64,000 nucleotides of DNA from Chryseobacterium balustinum (GTDB taxonomy: Bacteria > Bacteroidota > Bacteroidia > Flavobacteriales > Weeksellaceae), in the NCBI RefSeq assembly GCF_900168205.1, contig NZ_FUZE01000007.1, forward strand, positions 62,001 to 126,000, read 5' to 3'. This document shows positions 17,730-25,539 of this stretch, piece by piece. Numbering within the stretch: position 1 is the stretch's first letter; every line of letters begins with the position of its first letter. A program made the translations under genes and the position numbers. Below the pieces are notes generated by a model. The model ran no database searches and had not been told where the DNA came from. It saw only the letters and a list, made by a program, of their open reading frames with translations.

Positions 17730-18329
17730 ATGGAAATAGAAATTTCCTCATGCGAACATTTAGTGTATGTGAGTGAAATACAGCAGGAAATGTATGATTC
17801 TGCACAGCGACGAGGAACGGGAATCGCAAAACGTTCCATAGAATATTTAAGTAAAAAGATTTCAGAAGGTAACGCAGTTGTGGCTACTGAGAATGGGGAA
17901 TGGGTAGGTTTCTGCTACATCGAAACATGGTCGCATGGTCAGTTTGTGGCTAACTCAGGATTAATTGTTTCTCCAAAATTCAGGCATGGAGGGATTGCAA
18001 CCTTAATCAAAGATAGGGTGTTTGCATTGTCAAGGGAGAAATTTCCCAATGCAAAAATATTCGGTTTAACAACTGGTCTTGCTGTGATGAAAATCAACAG
18101 TGATTTAGGCTACAAGCCAGTAATTTATTCTGAATTAACACAGGATGAAGAATTTTGGAACGGTTGTAAGAATTGTGTGAATTATGAAATTTTAATGAAA
18201 AAGGAACGCAAAAACTGCCTGTGTACAGCAATGCTTTTCGTTCCGGATAATAATAAAGTAAATGAGGTTGTAAATAATCAACCCGAAAATCAATATCAAA
18301 ATGAGCAAGAAAGTAATCTTAGCGTTTAG
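17730..18329 (+). CDS. GNAT N-acyltransferase, first gene of the arginine operon
   Basis: This 199-residue protein has a GNAT acetyl/acyl-CoA fold: the signature VSPKFRHGGIATLIKDR, equivalent to motif A (Q/RxxGxG/A), is at about residues 81-97. The tail is Cys-rich (CKNCVNYE, CLCTAM). It overlaps argG by 29 bases. The cluster has no recognisable argA or argJ, so this protein is the best candidate for the N-acylation of glutamate that starts the pathway. Since argF' is of the succinylornithine type, succinyl-CoA is the more likely donor. That assignment is an inference from context. Confidence 0.75.
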   Translation: MEIEISSCEHLVYVSEIQQEMYDSAQRRGTGIAKRSIEYLSKKISEGNAVVATENGEWVGFCYIETWSHGQFVANSGLIVSPKFRHGGIATLIKDRVFALSREKFPNAKIFGLTTGLAVMKINSDLGYKPVIYSELTQDEEFWNGCKNCVNYEILMKKERKNCLCTAMLFVPDNNKVNEVVNNQPENQYQNEQESNLSV

Positions 18330-19488
18330 CGGAGGTTTAGACACCTCTTACTGTGCCAAATATTTGAGTGAAACACTTGGGTATGAAGTGTATGCAGTGA
18401 CTGTAAATACCGGAGGTTTTTCTAAAGAAGAGGAAAAAGAACTGGAGAAAAAAGCCCTTAATCTTGGGGTGAAAGAATACAGGTGCGTAGATGCTCAGGA
18501 AGATTATTACAATTCTTGCGTAAAGTATTTGATTTTTGGGAATGTCTTGAAAAACAATACATATCCATTATCTGTAAGTGCTGAAAGAACTATTCAGGCA
18601 CAGGAAATTGCAAAATTTGCTATTGAAGTTGGAGCTGATGCAATTGCTCACGGAAGCACAGGTGCAGGGAATGACCAGGTTCGTTTCGATTTGATTTTCC
18701 AAGTGATGTGTCCGAATGTAGAAATTATTACGCCAATTCGTGATATGTCTTTATCTCGTGAAGAAGAAATTGAGTTTTTGAAAAGCCACGGCTACGAAAA
18801 AGAGTTCCAAAAAGCACAATATTCTGTTAATAAAGGACTTTGGGGAACTTCAGTCGGTGGAAAAGAAACCTTGACTTCAAGAAACTATTTGCCCGAAGAA
18901 GCTTTTCCATCTCAAATTAAAGAAACTCAGCCTTCAGAATTGGAAATTGAGTTTAAAAATGGTGAAGTTGTAGCAGTAAATGGAGAAAATTTTGAACATT
19001 CGGTTTATGCGATTCAAAAGATTGAAGAACTGGCTTCTGCTTATGGAATCGGTCGTGATATTCACGTTGGAGATACGATTGTCGGAATCAAAGGAAGGGT
19101 GGGTTTTGAGGCCGCAGCGGCGTCTGTGATTATTAAAGCGCACCATTTATTGGAAAAACATACGCTTTCAAAGTATCAGCAGATGATGAAGTCTCAATTA
19201 TCAGATTGGTATGGAAACTGGCTTCACGAAGCACTTTTCTTAGACCCGGTGATGAGAAATATCGAGTCTTTCTTAGATAATTCTCAAAAAACAGTTAGTG
19301 GAAAAGTATTTGTAATGCTTCATCCCTATAGATTTATCTTAAATGGAATTGAATCTAAACATGATTTAATGTCCGATAAATTTGGAAGCTACGGTGAAGC
19401 AAACAGAGCTTGGACAGGTGAAGATGTAAAAGGCTACACGAAAATCGTAAGTAATTCCTTAAATATATATCATCAGATAAATAAATAA
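18301..19488 (+). CDS. argG: Argininosuccinate synthase
   Basis: This 395-residue cytoplasmic enzyme joins citrulline and aspartate with ATP to form argininosuccinate. The ATP-binding motif is at the very start (AFSGGLDTSYCAKYL, residues 7-21). The substrate loop GSTGAGNDQVRFD is near residue 119. The length is typical. Translation is probably coupled to the GNAT gene because the reading frames overlap. It is followed by about 230 bases of repeats before argC. Confidence 0.96.
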   Translation: MSKKVILAFSGGLDTSYCAKYLSETLGYEVYAVTVNTGGFSKEEEKELEKKALNLGVKEYRCVDAQEDYYNSCVKYLIFGNVLKNNTYPLSVSAERTIQAQEIAKFAIEVGADAIAHGSTGAGNDQVRFDLIFQVMCPNVEIITPIRDMSLSREEEIEFLKSHGYEKEFQKAQYSVNKGLWGTSVGGKETLTSRNYLPEEAFPSQIKETQPSELEIEFKNGEVVAVNGENFEHSVYAIQKIEELASAYGIGRDIHVGDTIVGIKGRVGFEAAAASVIIKAHHLLEKHTLSKYQQMMKSQLSDWYGNWLHEALFLDPVMRNIESFLDNSQKTVSGKVFVMLHPYRFILNGIESKHDLMSDKFGSYGEANRAWTGEDVKGYTKIVSNSLNIYHQINK

Positions 19489-19492
19489 GATT

Positions 19493-19580
19493 TGGGCAGC
19501 TTAATCCGCCTTCCGCTCCCAATCTTTTGTTCGTTGTTCCTCCTCATAAAAGGATTTCCGATCAAGTCGGGCTGTGAGAG
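19493..19580. repeat. Dispersed intergenic repeat (CCCGAC...GGCGGA family)
   Basis: Read on the minus strand, the segment has CCCGACTTGATCGGAAATCC, then GAGGAGGAACAACGAACAA, then GGGAGCGGAAGGCGGATTAA and GCTGCCC. A similarly ordered sequence lies on the plus strand near 44250-44330. Members of this family sit in gaps after genes and have no coding capacity. Confidence 0.55.
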
Positions 19581-19593
19581 ATTCGATGATCAA

Positions 19594-19705
19594 TGAACCC
19601 GTAGGGTTCAATAATAGTAGCCGTAGGTGAAAGCTATGGTTAATAAAATCAATGAATAATCAGAACCTGAAGGGTTCAACAATAATAGCCTCAGGTGCAA
19701 CCCGT
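19594..19705. repeat. REP-like palindrome cluster upstream of argC
   Basis: TGAACCC-GTA-GGGTTCA at 19594-19610 is a perfect 7-bp hairpin. CCGTAGGT/AGCTATGG (19621-19639), GAACC/GGGTTC (19662-19676) and a decayed CCTCAGGT-gcaACCCGTG (19688-19706) follow. They are the same units that flank the RAYT gene at 10135-10570. The last unit ends about a dozen bases before the argC start codon. Confidence 0.75.
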
Positions 19706-19718
19706 GAAAAAAATAAAA

Positions 19719-20684
19719 ATGAAAAAAAATATCGGAATTATCGGTGCCAACGGCTACACAGGAAGCGAATTAGTTCGTCTGTTAGCTTTTCATCCCAATG
19801 TGACTTTGAGTTTTTTATATAGTCGTTCAAATTCGGGGACAAAGATTTCAGATTTGTACCCGGATTTAACGACGGTTTGTGAAATGGTTTTAACAGATCA
19901 ACCTGAAGATGTGGACATTCTTTTTCTATGTCTTCCTCACAAAGAAAGCCAAAATTGGATGACTCAGAATGCTGTGAAAGATGAAACGTTAGTGATCGAT
20001 TTAGGAAATGATTTTCGTTTAGAAGGAAATTTTGGAAACAGAAATTTTATCTATGGATTACCCGAAATCAACAAAAACCAACTTTTAGGAGCGAAAAGCA
20101 TAGCGAATCCGGGATGTTTTGCAACGGCAATTCAATTGGCTTTGCTTCCATTAGCTCAAAAAGGTTTGTTGAATGAAGTTTACACAACGGGAATTACAGG
20201 TTCCACAGGAGCAGGTCAGTCTTTACAGCCGACGACCCATTTTACCTGGAGAAACGATAATATTTCGGCTTATAAAACTTTGACACATCAGCATGTGGAT
20301 GAGATTTTACAGCAGTTAATTTCTTTTAATACGAATGAAATCAGTCTGAATTTTGTTCCATGGAGAGGGGATTTTGCGAGAGGGATTTTTACGAGTTCCA
20401 CGGTGAAAACAGATTTAGAACTTTCAGATATTCATCAATTGTTTAAGGATTTTTATGCAGATGAACCTTTTGTAAAGGTAAGCGAGAAAGCAATTGATTT
20501 AAAACAGGTTGTCAACACGAATCGCTGTGTGATTCATATTGAAAAGAGTGGGAATGTTGCAGTTATTCACTCAGCGATTGACAATTTGTTAAAAGGAGCT
20601 TCCGGACAAGCAGTTCAAAACATGAATATTGCAATGGGTTGGGAAGAAAATTCAGGATTGAAATTGAAACCTGTCGCGTTTTAA
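19719..20684 (+). CDS. argC: N-acyl-gamma-glutamyl-phosphate reductase
   Basis: This 321-residue NADPH-dependent reductase makes N-acylglutamate semialdehyde. The N-terminal nucleotide fold reads IGIIGANGYTGSELVRLLA and the catalytic Cys is in SIANPGCFATA. The C-terminal GDFARGIF and VIHSAIDNLLKGASGQAVQNMN match the family. The ATG at 19719 was chosen; a GTG start 24 bases upstream would fall inside a REP unit. Acetyl- and succinyl-phosphate substrates cannot be told apart from the sequence. Confidence 0.94.
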   Translation: MKKNIGIIGANGYTGSELVRLLAFHPNVTLSFLYSRSNSGTKISDLYPDLTTVCEMVLTDQPEDVDILFLCLPHKESQNWMTQNAVKDETLVIDLGNDFRLEGNFGNRNFIYGLPEINKNQLLGAKSIANPGCFATAIQLALLPLAQKGLLNEVYTTGITGSTGAGQSLQPTTHFTWRNDNISAYKTLTHQHVDEILQQLISFNTNEISLNFVPWRGDFARGIFTSSTVKTDLELSDIHQLFKDFYADEPFVKVSEKAIDLKQVVNTNRCVIHIEKSGNVAVIHSAIDNLLKGASGQAVQNMNIAMGWEENSGLKLKPVAF

Positions 20685-21005
20685 ATATGAATTAAAAATG
20701 TGAATTGTCAATAAGTCAATTGTGAATTTTAAAACTCGAATCAAAACCGACCTAGGAAGCGGAGGCGTTAAGAAATTTTAAAGAAATTCCGTTAAAAAAT
20801 TTCTCTTGTTTGAGTGGCGGGTCAAAAAACTCTTTAGGATACGAAATTTTGCTTTCCGCCCGAGTTTAGAAATTTTAGGAAATTGTTTAAAATTTTAGCC
20901 GGAGTTTCCAGTCTTGAACTTTTGTTTCTTTTGTTTCAAGACAAAAGAAAAATATAAGAAAGATGAAATCATTCATCAAACATCAATTATCATTTATAAA
21001 TAGAC
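20685..21005. other. argC-argD gap filled by a structured repeat
   Basis: This 321-base gap has no gene. Almost all of it is the repeat element annotated at 20748-20952. The rest is AT-rich, including ATTCATCAAACATCAATTATC near 20970-20990, which resembles the inverted repeat at 13564-13602. Confidence 0.7.
20748..20952 (+). repeat. ~205-bp repeat element, copy 1 (before argD)
   Basis: The element opens with CGACCTAGGAAGCGGAGGCG and ends with GCCGGAGTTTCCAGTCTTGA followed by the perfect hairpin TTTCTTTTGT-TTCAAG-ACAAAAGAAA (20925-20950). A second copy in the same orientation is at 25270-25473, before argH. Inside, GGCGG (20816-20820) can pair with CCGCC (20856-20860). Copy 2 has GCGCGA and TCGCGC at the equivalent positions, so the stem is kept by paired changes. 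Confidence 0.75.
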
Positions 21006-22145
21006 ATGAATTTATTCAACGTATATCCATTATTCAACATCAATCCAGTAAAAGCTCAGGGATCATTTCTTTGGGACGATAAAGGACAAAAATATCTTGA
21101 TTTTTACGGAGGTCATGCCGTGATTTCTATCGGACACAACCATCCACACTATCAAACTCAATTAAAAAACCAATTAGATAAAATATCTTTCTATTCAAAC
21201 TCGGTTCAGAACGAATTACAGACTGAATTAGCAGATAAATTAGGAAAAATGTCAGGTTTAGAAGATTATAATCTGTTCCTGTGCAATTCAGGAGCTGAAG
21301 CGAACGAAAATGCTTTAAAACTAGCTTCTTTCCACAACGGAAAAAGTAAAGTATTGTATTTCTCAGGTTCGTTTCACGGAAGAACTTCTGCAGCAGTTTC
21401 TGTGACAGACAATCCAAAAATTGTAGCGCCGGTAAATTATGATGAAAGATTTATTAAATCTGAATGGAATAATATTGAACAGCTTGAAGCAGTTTTTGAA
21501 AAACAAGAAAGTGAAATTTCATCTGTAATTATTGAAGGAATTCAGGGAGTTGGAGGAATTATGATTCCAACGGTTGAATTTTTAACTAAAATCAAAGAAC
21601 TGTGCGAAAAATATAACGCAGTTTTGATTTTAGATGAAGTTCAGTCAGGTTACGGAAGAAGCGGATATTTCTTTGCTCATCAGGAATTTGGAATTGAAGC
21701 AGATATCATCACAACAGCAAAAGGAATGGGAAATGGTTTCCCCATTGGTGGCGTATTGATTCACCCGAAATTTCAGGCAAGAAATGGTTTGTTGGGAACA
21801 ACTTTCGGAGGAAATCATTTAGCTTGTGTCGCTGCAATTGCGGTATTAGATGTAATGAAAGATGAAAATCTCATCGAAAACGCTCAGGAAATGGGCGAGT
21901 ATATTGAAAATGAAATTAAAGATTTTCCACATATTAAAACCATTCGAAGGAAAGGCTTGATGATTGGAATTGAACTCGACAGGGACTGCTCGGAAGTGAG
22001 GAACAGCCTGTTGTACAATCATCATATTTTCACAGGAAACTCTAATGATAAGACTGTGTTGAGGATTCTTCCGGCACTTAACATTAAAAAAGAAGAAACC
22101 GATATTTTTATTAATGCTTTAAAGGAAGTATTGGAAAATATTTAG
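21006..22145 (+). CDS. argD: N-acylornithine aminotransferase
   Basis: This 379-residue class III PLP aminotransferase converts N-acylglutamate semialdehyde to N-acylornithine. The PLP lysine is in TTAKGMGNGFPIGG. Other family motifs are NSGAEANENALKLA and LILDEVQSGYGRSG. The length fits compact ArgD enzymes. It is preceded by the repeat element ending about 50 bases upstream and followed by two further repeat elements before argF'. Confidence 0.94.
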   Translation: MNLFNVYPLFNINPVKAQGSFLWDDKGQKYLDFYGGHAVISIGHNHPHYQTQLKNQLDKISFYSNSVQNELQTELADKLGKMSGLEDYNLFLCNSGAEANENALKLASFHNGKSKVLYFSGSFHGRTSAAVSVTDNPKIVAPVNYDERFIKSEWNNIEQLEAVFEKQESEISSVIIEGIQGVGGIMIPTVEFLTKIKELCEKYNAVLILDEVQSGYGRSGYFFAHQEFGIEADIITTAKGMGNGFPIGGVLIHPKFQARNGLLGTTFGGNHLACVAAIAVLDVMKDENLIENAQEMGEYIENEIKDFPHIKTIRRKGLMIGIELDRDCSEVRNSLLYNHHIFTGNSNDKTVLRILPALNIKKEETDIFINALKEVLENI

Positions 22146-22165
22146 TCTGTGAAAGTTACACGGTC

Positions 22166-22244
22166 TGTCATTCTGAATAAAACGAAGTGGAGTGAATAAT
22201 CTCTTTTTATAATATTAATAGATTCTTCCTTTGTCAGAATGACA
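22166..22244. repeat. MITE-like element with TGTCATTCTGA/TCAGAATGACA ends
   Basis: TGTCATTCTGA at 22166-22176 and its exact reverse complement TCAGAATGACA at 22234-22244 bound a 79-bp element with no coding capacity. Related elements occur at about 9511, 29778 and 46663 in this window. Confidence 0.75.
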
Positions 22245-22258
22245 AGCGTAACTTCAAA

Positions 22259-22333
22259 TTGCTGAGTGAAATGCCTTTTCGAACGTAAAAAATCTTGGTA
22301 GTTAAAAAAAACTTTGCGACCATGGCGTTAAAA
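22259..22333 (-). repeat. ~80-bp dispersed repeat, minus-strand copy
   Basis: Read on the minus strand it contains TTTTAACGCCATGGTCGCAA, TTTTTAACTACCAAG, CGTTCGAAAAGGC and ATTTCACTCAGCAA. It aligns end to end with the plus-strand copy at 49656-49738. It directly precedes argF'. Confidence 0.65.
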
Positions 22334-22380
22334 ACTCAACACGAATATGTAAGATAAAAAATCTTTAAAATCAATTCAAA

Positions 22381-23340
22381 ATGAAAAAATTCACCTCTGT
22401 AAGCGATGTTAAAAACTTACAGGAAATTATAAAAAAAGCGTTACAAATTAAAGAAAATCCTCTTTCGGAAACCGAGAAAGGAAAAGGAAAAACGATTGGA
22501 CTTGTATTTTTAAATTCAAGTTTGAGAACGCGTTTAAGCAGTCAGATTGCTGCGCAAAATTTAGGTTTAAATGTTTTGACGTTAAATGCTGCACAGGAAG
22601 CATGGAATCTGGAGTTCGCAGACGGAGCTGTAATGAATGGCGATACTGTTGAACATATCAAAGATGCCATCGAGGTATTAAACCAATATTGCGACATCAT
22701 CGCGGTTCGTTGTTTCGCTGGAATGAAAAGCAAGGAAGATGATGTTAACGAAAGTATTTTAAGCCAGTTCGAGCAATATGCAAAAGTTCCGGTTATCTCT
22801 TTGGAATCTGCAACGCGTCATCCTTTGCAAAGTTTGGCAGATTGTATCACAATTACAGAAAACTGGAAAGAAAGTCATAAGCCTAAAGTGGTATTGACTT
22901 GGGCTCCTCACATCAAACCGATTGCTCATGCGGTAGGAAATTCTTTCGCAGAATGGATGCAGGAGATGGATGTTGAGTTGGTAATCGCAAATCCTGAAGG
23001 TTATGATTTAGATAAAATCTTCACGAAAGATGTAAAAGTGATTCACAATCAGGATGAAGCGTTAAAAGATGCTGATTTTATTTATGTGAAAAACTGGTCG
23101 TCTTTCGATGATTATGCCGCAATGCCTGAGGTAAAAGAAAACTGGATGCTGACGAATGAAAAATTAGCCAATACCAATCAGGGAAAAGTAATGCACTGTC
23201 TTCCGGTTCGTCGAAATGTAGAATTGAGTGATGAGGTAATGGACGGTAAAAATTCTATCATTTATCAACAGGCGAAAAACCGAATTTTCTCTGCTCAGGC
23301 GGTTTTTTCTGAAATTTTAGATGAAATAAATTCAAAATAA
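22381..23340 (+). CDS. argF': N-acylornithine transcarbamylase, predicted N-succinylornithine type
   Basis: This 319-residue enzyme transfers carbamoyl from carbamoyl phosphate to N-acylornithine. The carbamoyl-phosphate loop SSLRTR is at residues 47-52, HPLQSLAD follows in the middle, and HCLPVRRNVELSDEV is near the C-terminus. The specificity site reads NGDTVEHI: residue 90 is Val. In the literature, Glu92 of Xanthomonas acetylornithine transcarbamylase and Pro90 of the Bacteroides fragilis succinylornithine enzyme occupy this place, and E92V was reported to convert the former to the latter. Succinylornithine is therefore the predicted substrate. carA and carB downstream supply carbamoyl phosphate. 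Confidence 0.9.
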   Translation: MKKFTSVSDVKNLQEIIKKALQIKENPLSETEKGKGKTIGLVFLNSSLRTRLSSQIAAQNLGLNVLTLNAAQEAWNLEFADGAVMNGDTVEHIKDAIEVLNQYCDIIAVRCFAGMKSKEDDVNESILSQFEQYAKVPVISLESATRHPLQSLADCITITENWKESHKPKVVLTWAPHIKPIAHAVGNSFAEWMQEMDVELVIANPEGYDLDKIFTKDVKVIHNQDEALKDADFIYVKNWSSFDDYAAMPEVKENWMLTNEKLANTNQGKVMHCLPVRRNVELSDEVMDGKNSIIYQQAKNRIFSAQAVFSEILDEINSK

Positions 23341-23342
23341 CT

Positions 23343-23376
23343 AAACCTCATAGGTTTTTGAAACCTATGAGGTTTT
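23343..23376. terminator. Strong hairpin between argF' and argB
   Basis: AAACCTCATAGGTTT and AAACCTATGAGGTTT form a perfect 15-bp stem with a TTG loop and a short T run after it. As argB, argE and argH lie downstream in the same direction, it could cause partial termination, or mark processing of the operon mRNA. Confidence 0.6.
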
Positions 23377-23415
23377 AACTCGCAAACCTTGACAAGGTTC
23401 TCAAAAAGTTTTGCA

Positions 23416-24210
23416 ATGAAAGAAAAATTATACATCATAAAAATAGGCGGAGCATTAATCGATGATGAGGAATTATTGAACGAATTTCTGGAGCAGTTTT
23501 CTGAAATTAAGGAAAAGAAAATTTTAGTTCATGGTGGTGGAAAATTAGCGACTATTTTAGCTGACAAATTAGGCATTGAACAAAAAATGATTAATGGGCG
23601 AAGAATCACGGATAAAGAAACGTTGGATATTGTGGCGATGGTATATGCAGGAGGAATCAACAAAAATATTGTGGCAAAACTTCAGCATAAAAAATGTAAA
23701 GCAATAGGATTTTCGGGAGCTGATGCAAATTTAATTAAAGCTACGAAAAGAGAACACGCAGAAATAGATTTTGGATTTGTAGGTGATATTGAAAAGAAAA
23801 GTATCAACAGGAAATTGATTTCCAAATTGATTAAGCTTAAATTGGTTCCGGTATTTTCTGCGATTACGCATGATAAAAAAGGAAATCTTTTCAACACCAA
23901 TGCAGATACAATCGCTTCGGTGATTGCGCAGGCCTTGTCTTCAAAATATGATGTTGAGTTGTTGTATTGTTTTGATAAAGAAGGAGTTTTGGAAGATGTT
24001 GAAAATCCTAAATCAGTCATAAAAAATATTTCAGGAGAAGAATTTTCAACATTAAAAAATGAAGGAAAACTTCACAAAGGAATTCTACCGAAACTTGAAA
24101 ACGCTCTTGAAGCTGTAAAAAATAATGTAAATAAGGTATTCTTAATTAAAGAAACCGAATTGAAAAACCATATAGAAAATCATCATGCAGGAACTGAAAT
24201 CTGTTTATAG
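23416..24210 (+). CDS. argB: N-acylglutamate kinase
   Basis: This 264-residue amino-acid kinase phosphorylates N-acylglutamate. The N-terminal IIKIGGALID and the glycine loop ILVHGGGKLA are the ATP and phosphate contacts; NTNADTIASVIAQAL is the family motif for the acyl-glutamate site. The ATG at 23416 is preferred over a start 27 bases upstream that adds a poorly conserved tail. Its end overlaps argE by 26 bases, which suggests coupled translation. Confidence 0.93.
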   Translation: MKEKLYIIKIGGALIDDEELLNEFLEQFSEIKEKKILVHGGGKLATILADKLGIEQKMINGRRITDKETLDIVAMVYAGGINKNIVAKLQHKKCKAIGFSGADANLIKATKREHAEIDFGFVGDIEKKSINRKLISKLIKLKLVPVFSAITHDKKGNLFNTNADTIASVIAQALSSKYDVELLYCFDKEGVLEDVENPKSVIKNISGEEFSTLKNEGKLHKGILPKLENALEAVKNNVNKVFLIKETELKNHIENHHAGTEICL

Positions 24211-25267
24211 TAAAGAAGAATTACTGAATAACGCAGTGGATTTGTTGAAAAAACTGATTGAAATTCCATCATTCAGCAAAGATGAATATAATACGTCTGT
24301 GGAAATTGAAAACTTTTTTAAAAAGAACAATATTCCGACAAAACGTTTTAAAAATAACATCTGGGCAGTGAATAAAAATTTTGATGTTTTCAAACCATCA
24401 ATTTTGTTGAATACGCATCACGATACCGTAAAACCGAATAAAGCTTACACTTTAGACCCTTTTTTACCGATTGAAAAAGATGGAAAGTTATTCGGATTGG
24501 GAAGCAACGATGCTGGAGCTTCATTGGTTTCGATGGCGCAGGTTTTTTTACATTTTTTTGATAAAGAAGATTTACAATATAATTTAATTATTGCTTTGAC
24601 GGCTGAGGAGGAGATTTCTGGGTTTGACGGTATCGAAGCTTTATTTTCCCAACTACCCAATATCGAGCTTGCCATTGTAGGAGAACCAACGCAAATGAAT
24701 CTGGCAATCGCGGAAAAAGGACTTTTGGTCATAGACGGGGAAATGAAAGGTACTCCTTCTCACGCCGCCCATCCTAATGACGATAACTCAATTGTGAAAT
24801 GTATGGAAGATTTGCAGCAAATTTTAAACTTCAAATTTCCAAAAGTTTCAGACTATTTAGGTGAAGTTAAAGTTACGTTGTCAGGAATTCATGCCGGAGT
24901 TCAGCATAATGTAGTTCCTGAATCTTGTGTTTTTACATTAGATGTAAGAGTTACGGACGAATATTCGAATCAAGAAGCATTTGAAATCATTCAAGCACAG
25001 ATGAAATCAACCTTAACAGCAAGATCTTTCAGATTAAATTCTTCAAAAATAGAAATGGATCATCCTTTTGTACAGGCAGGTCTGGAAATCGGGAGGACAA
25101 CTTACTGTTCACCAACTTCATCTGATCAGGCGATTATTCCTTGCACATCGGTGAAAATCGGTCCTGGCGACAGCACACGTTCTCATACCGCGGATGAATA
25201 CATTTATATTAAGGAAATAGAAGAGGGGATTGCTATTTATATCGAAATCCTTGAAAAGGTTTTATAA
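24185..25267 (+). CDS. argE: N-acylornithine/N-acylcitrulline deacylase, M20 family
   Basis: This 360-residue zinc hydrolase of the M20 family removes the N-acyl group. Metal ligands are visible in LLNTHHDTVKPN (His-x-Asp) and TAEEEISGFDG (Glu-Glu). In pathways with an acylornithine transcarbamylase the substrate is normally N-acylcitrulline, which here would be N-succinylcitrulline. The M20 family also includes succinyl-diaminopimelate desuccinylases, consistent with a succinyl substrate. It overlaps argB. Confidence 0.9.
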   Translation: MQELKSVYSKEELLNNAVDLLKKLIEIPSFSKDEYNTSVEIENFFKKNNIPTKRFKNNIWAVNKNFDVFKPSILLNTHHDTVKPNKAYTLDPFLPIEKDGKLFGLGSNDAGASLVSMAQVFLHFFDKEDLQYNLIIALTAEEEISGFDGIEALFSQLPNIELAIVGEPTQMNLAIAEKGLLVIDGEMKGTPSHAAHPNDDNSIVKCMEDLQQILNFKFPKVSDYLGEVKVTLSGIHAGVQHNVVPESCVFTLDVRVTDEYSNQEAFEIIQAQMKSTLTARSFRLNSSKIEMDHPFVQAGLEIGRTTYCSPTSSDQAIIPCTSVKIGPGDSTRSHTADEYIYIKEIEEGIAIYIEILEKVL

Positions 25268-25269
25268 AG

Positions 25270-25473
25270 CGACCTAGGAAACGGAGGCGTTAAGAAAATA
25301 AAGTCTGTGAACGTTAAGAAAATTCTACTGTTTGAAGCGCGAGACAAATATTAAATCAAAAGGTTAATGTTGAATTCGCGCAAGTTTTAGAATTTTTAGA
25401 GAATAGAATTTATTTTTAGCCGGAGTTTCCAGTCTTGAATTTTTGTTTCTTTTGTTTCAAGACAAAAGAAAAA
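25270..25473 (+). repeat. ~205-bp repeat element, copy 2 (before argH)
   Basis: This copy starts CGACCTAGGAAACGGAGGCG three bases after the argE stop and ends with the same TTTCTTTTGT-TTCAAG-ACAAAAGAAA hairpin (25446-25471). The inner stem is GCGCGA (25337-25342) with TCGCGC (25376-25381), different from copy 1 but still complementary. Orientation relative to the downstream gene is the same as for copy 1. Confidence 0.75.
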
Positions 25474-25539
25474 GGTCACAATAAAAATAGGTTGATGGAA
25501 TTTTTTAATTATTCCATCTTCCAACAAAAATTAGATTTT

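Noticed and set aside
20925..20950. The TTTCTTTTGT hairpin before argD as a simple terminator
   Set aside because: It lacks a T run after the stem and occurs in the same place in a second copy before argH, so it is treated as part of the repeat element.
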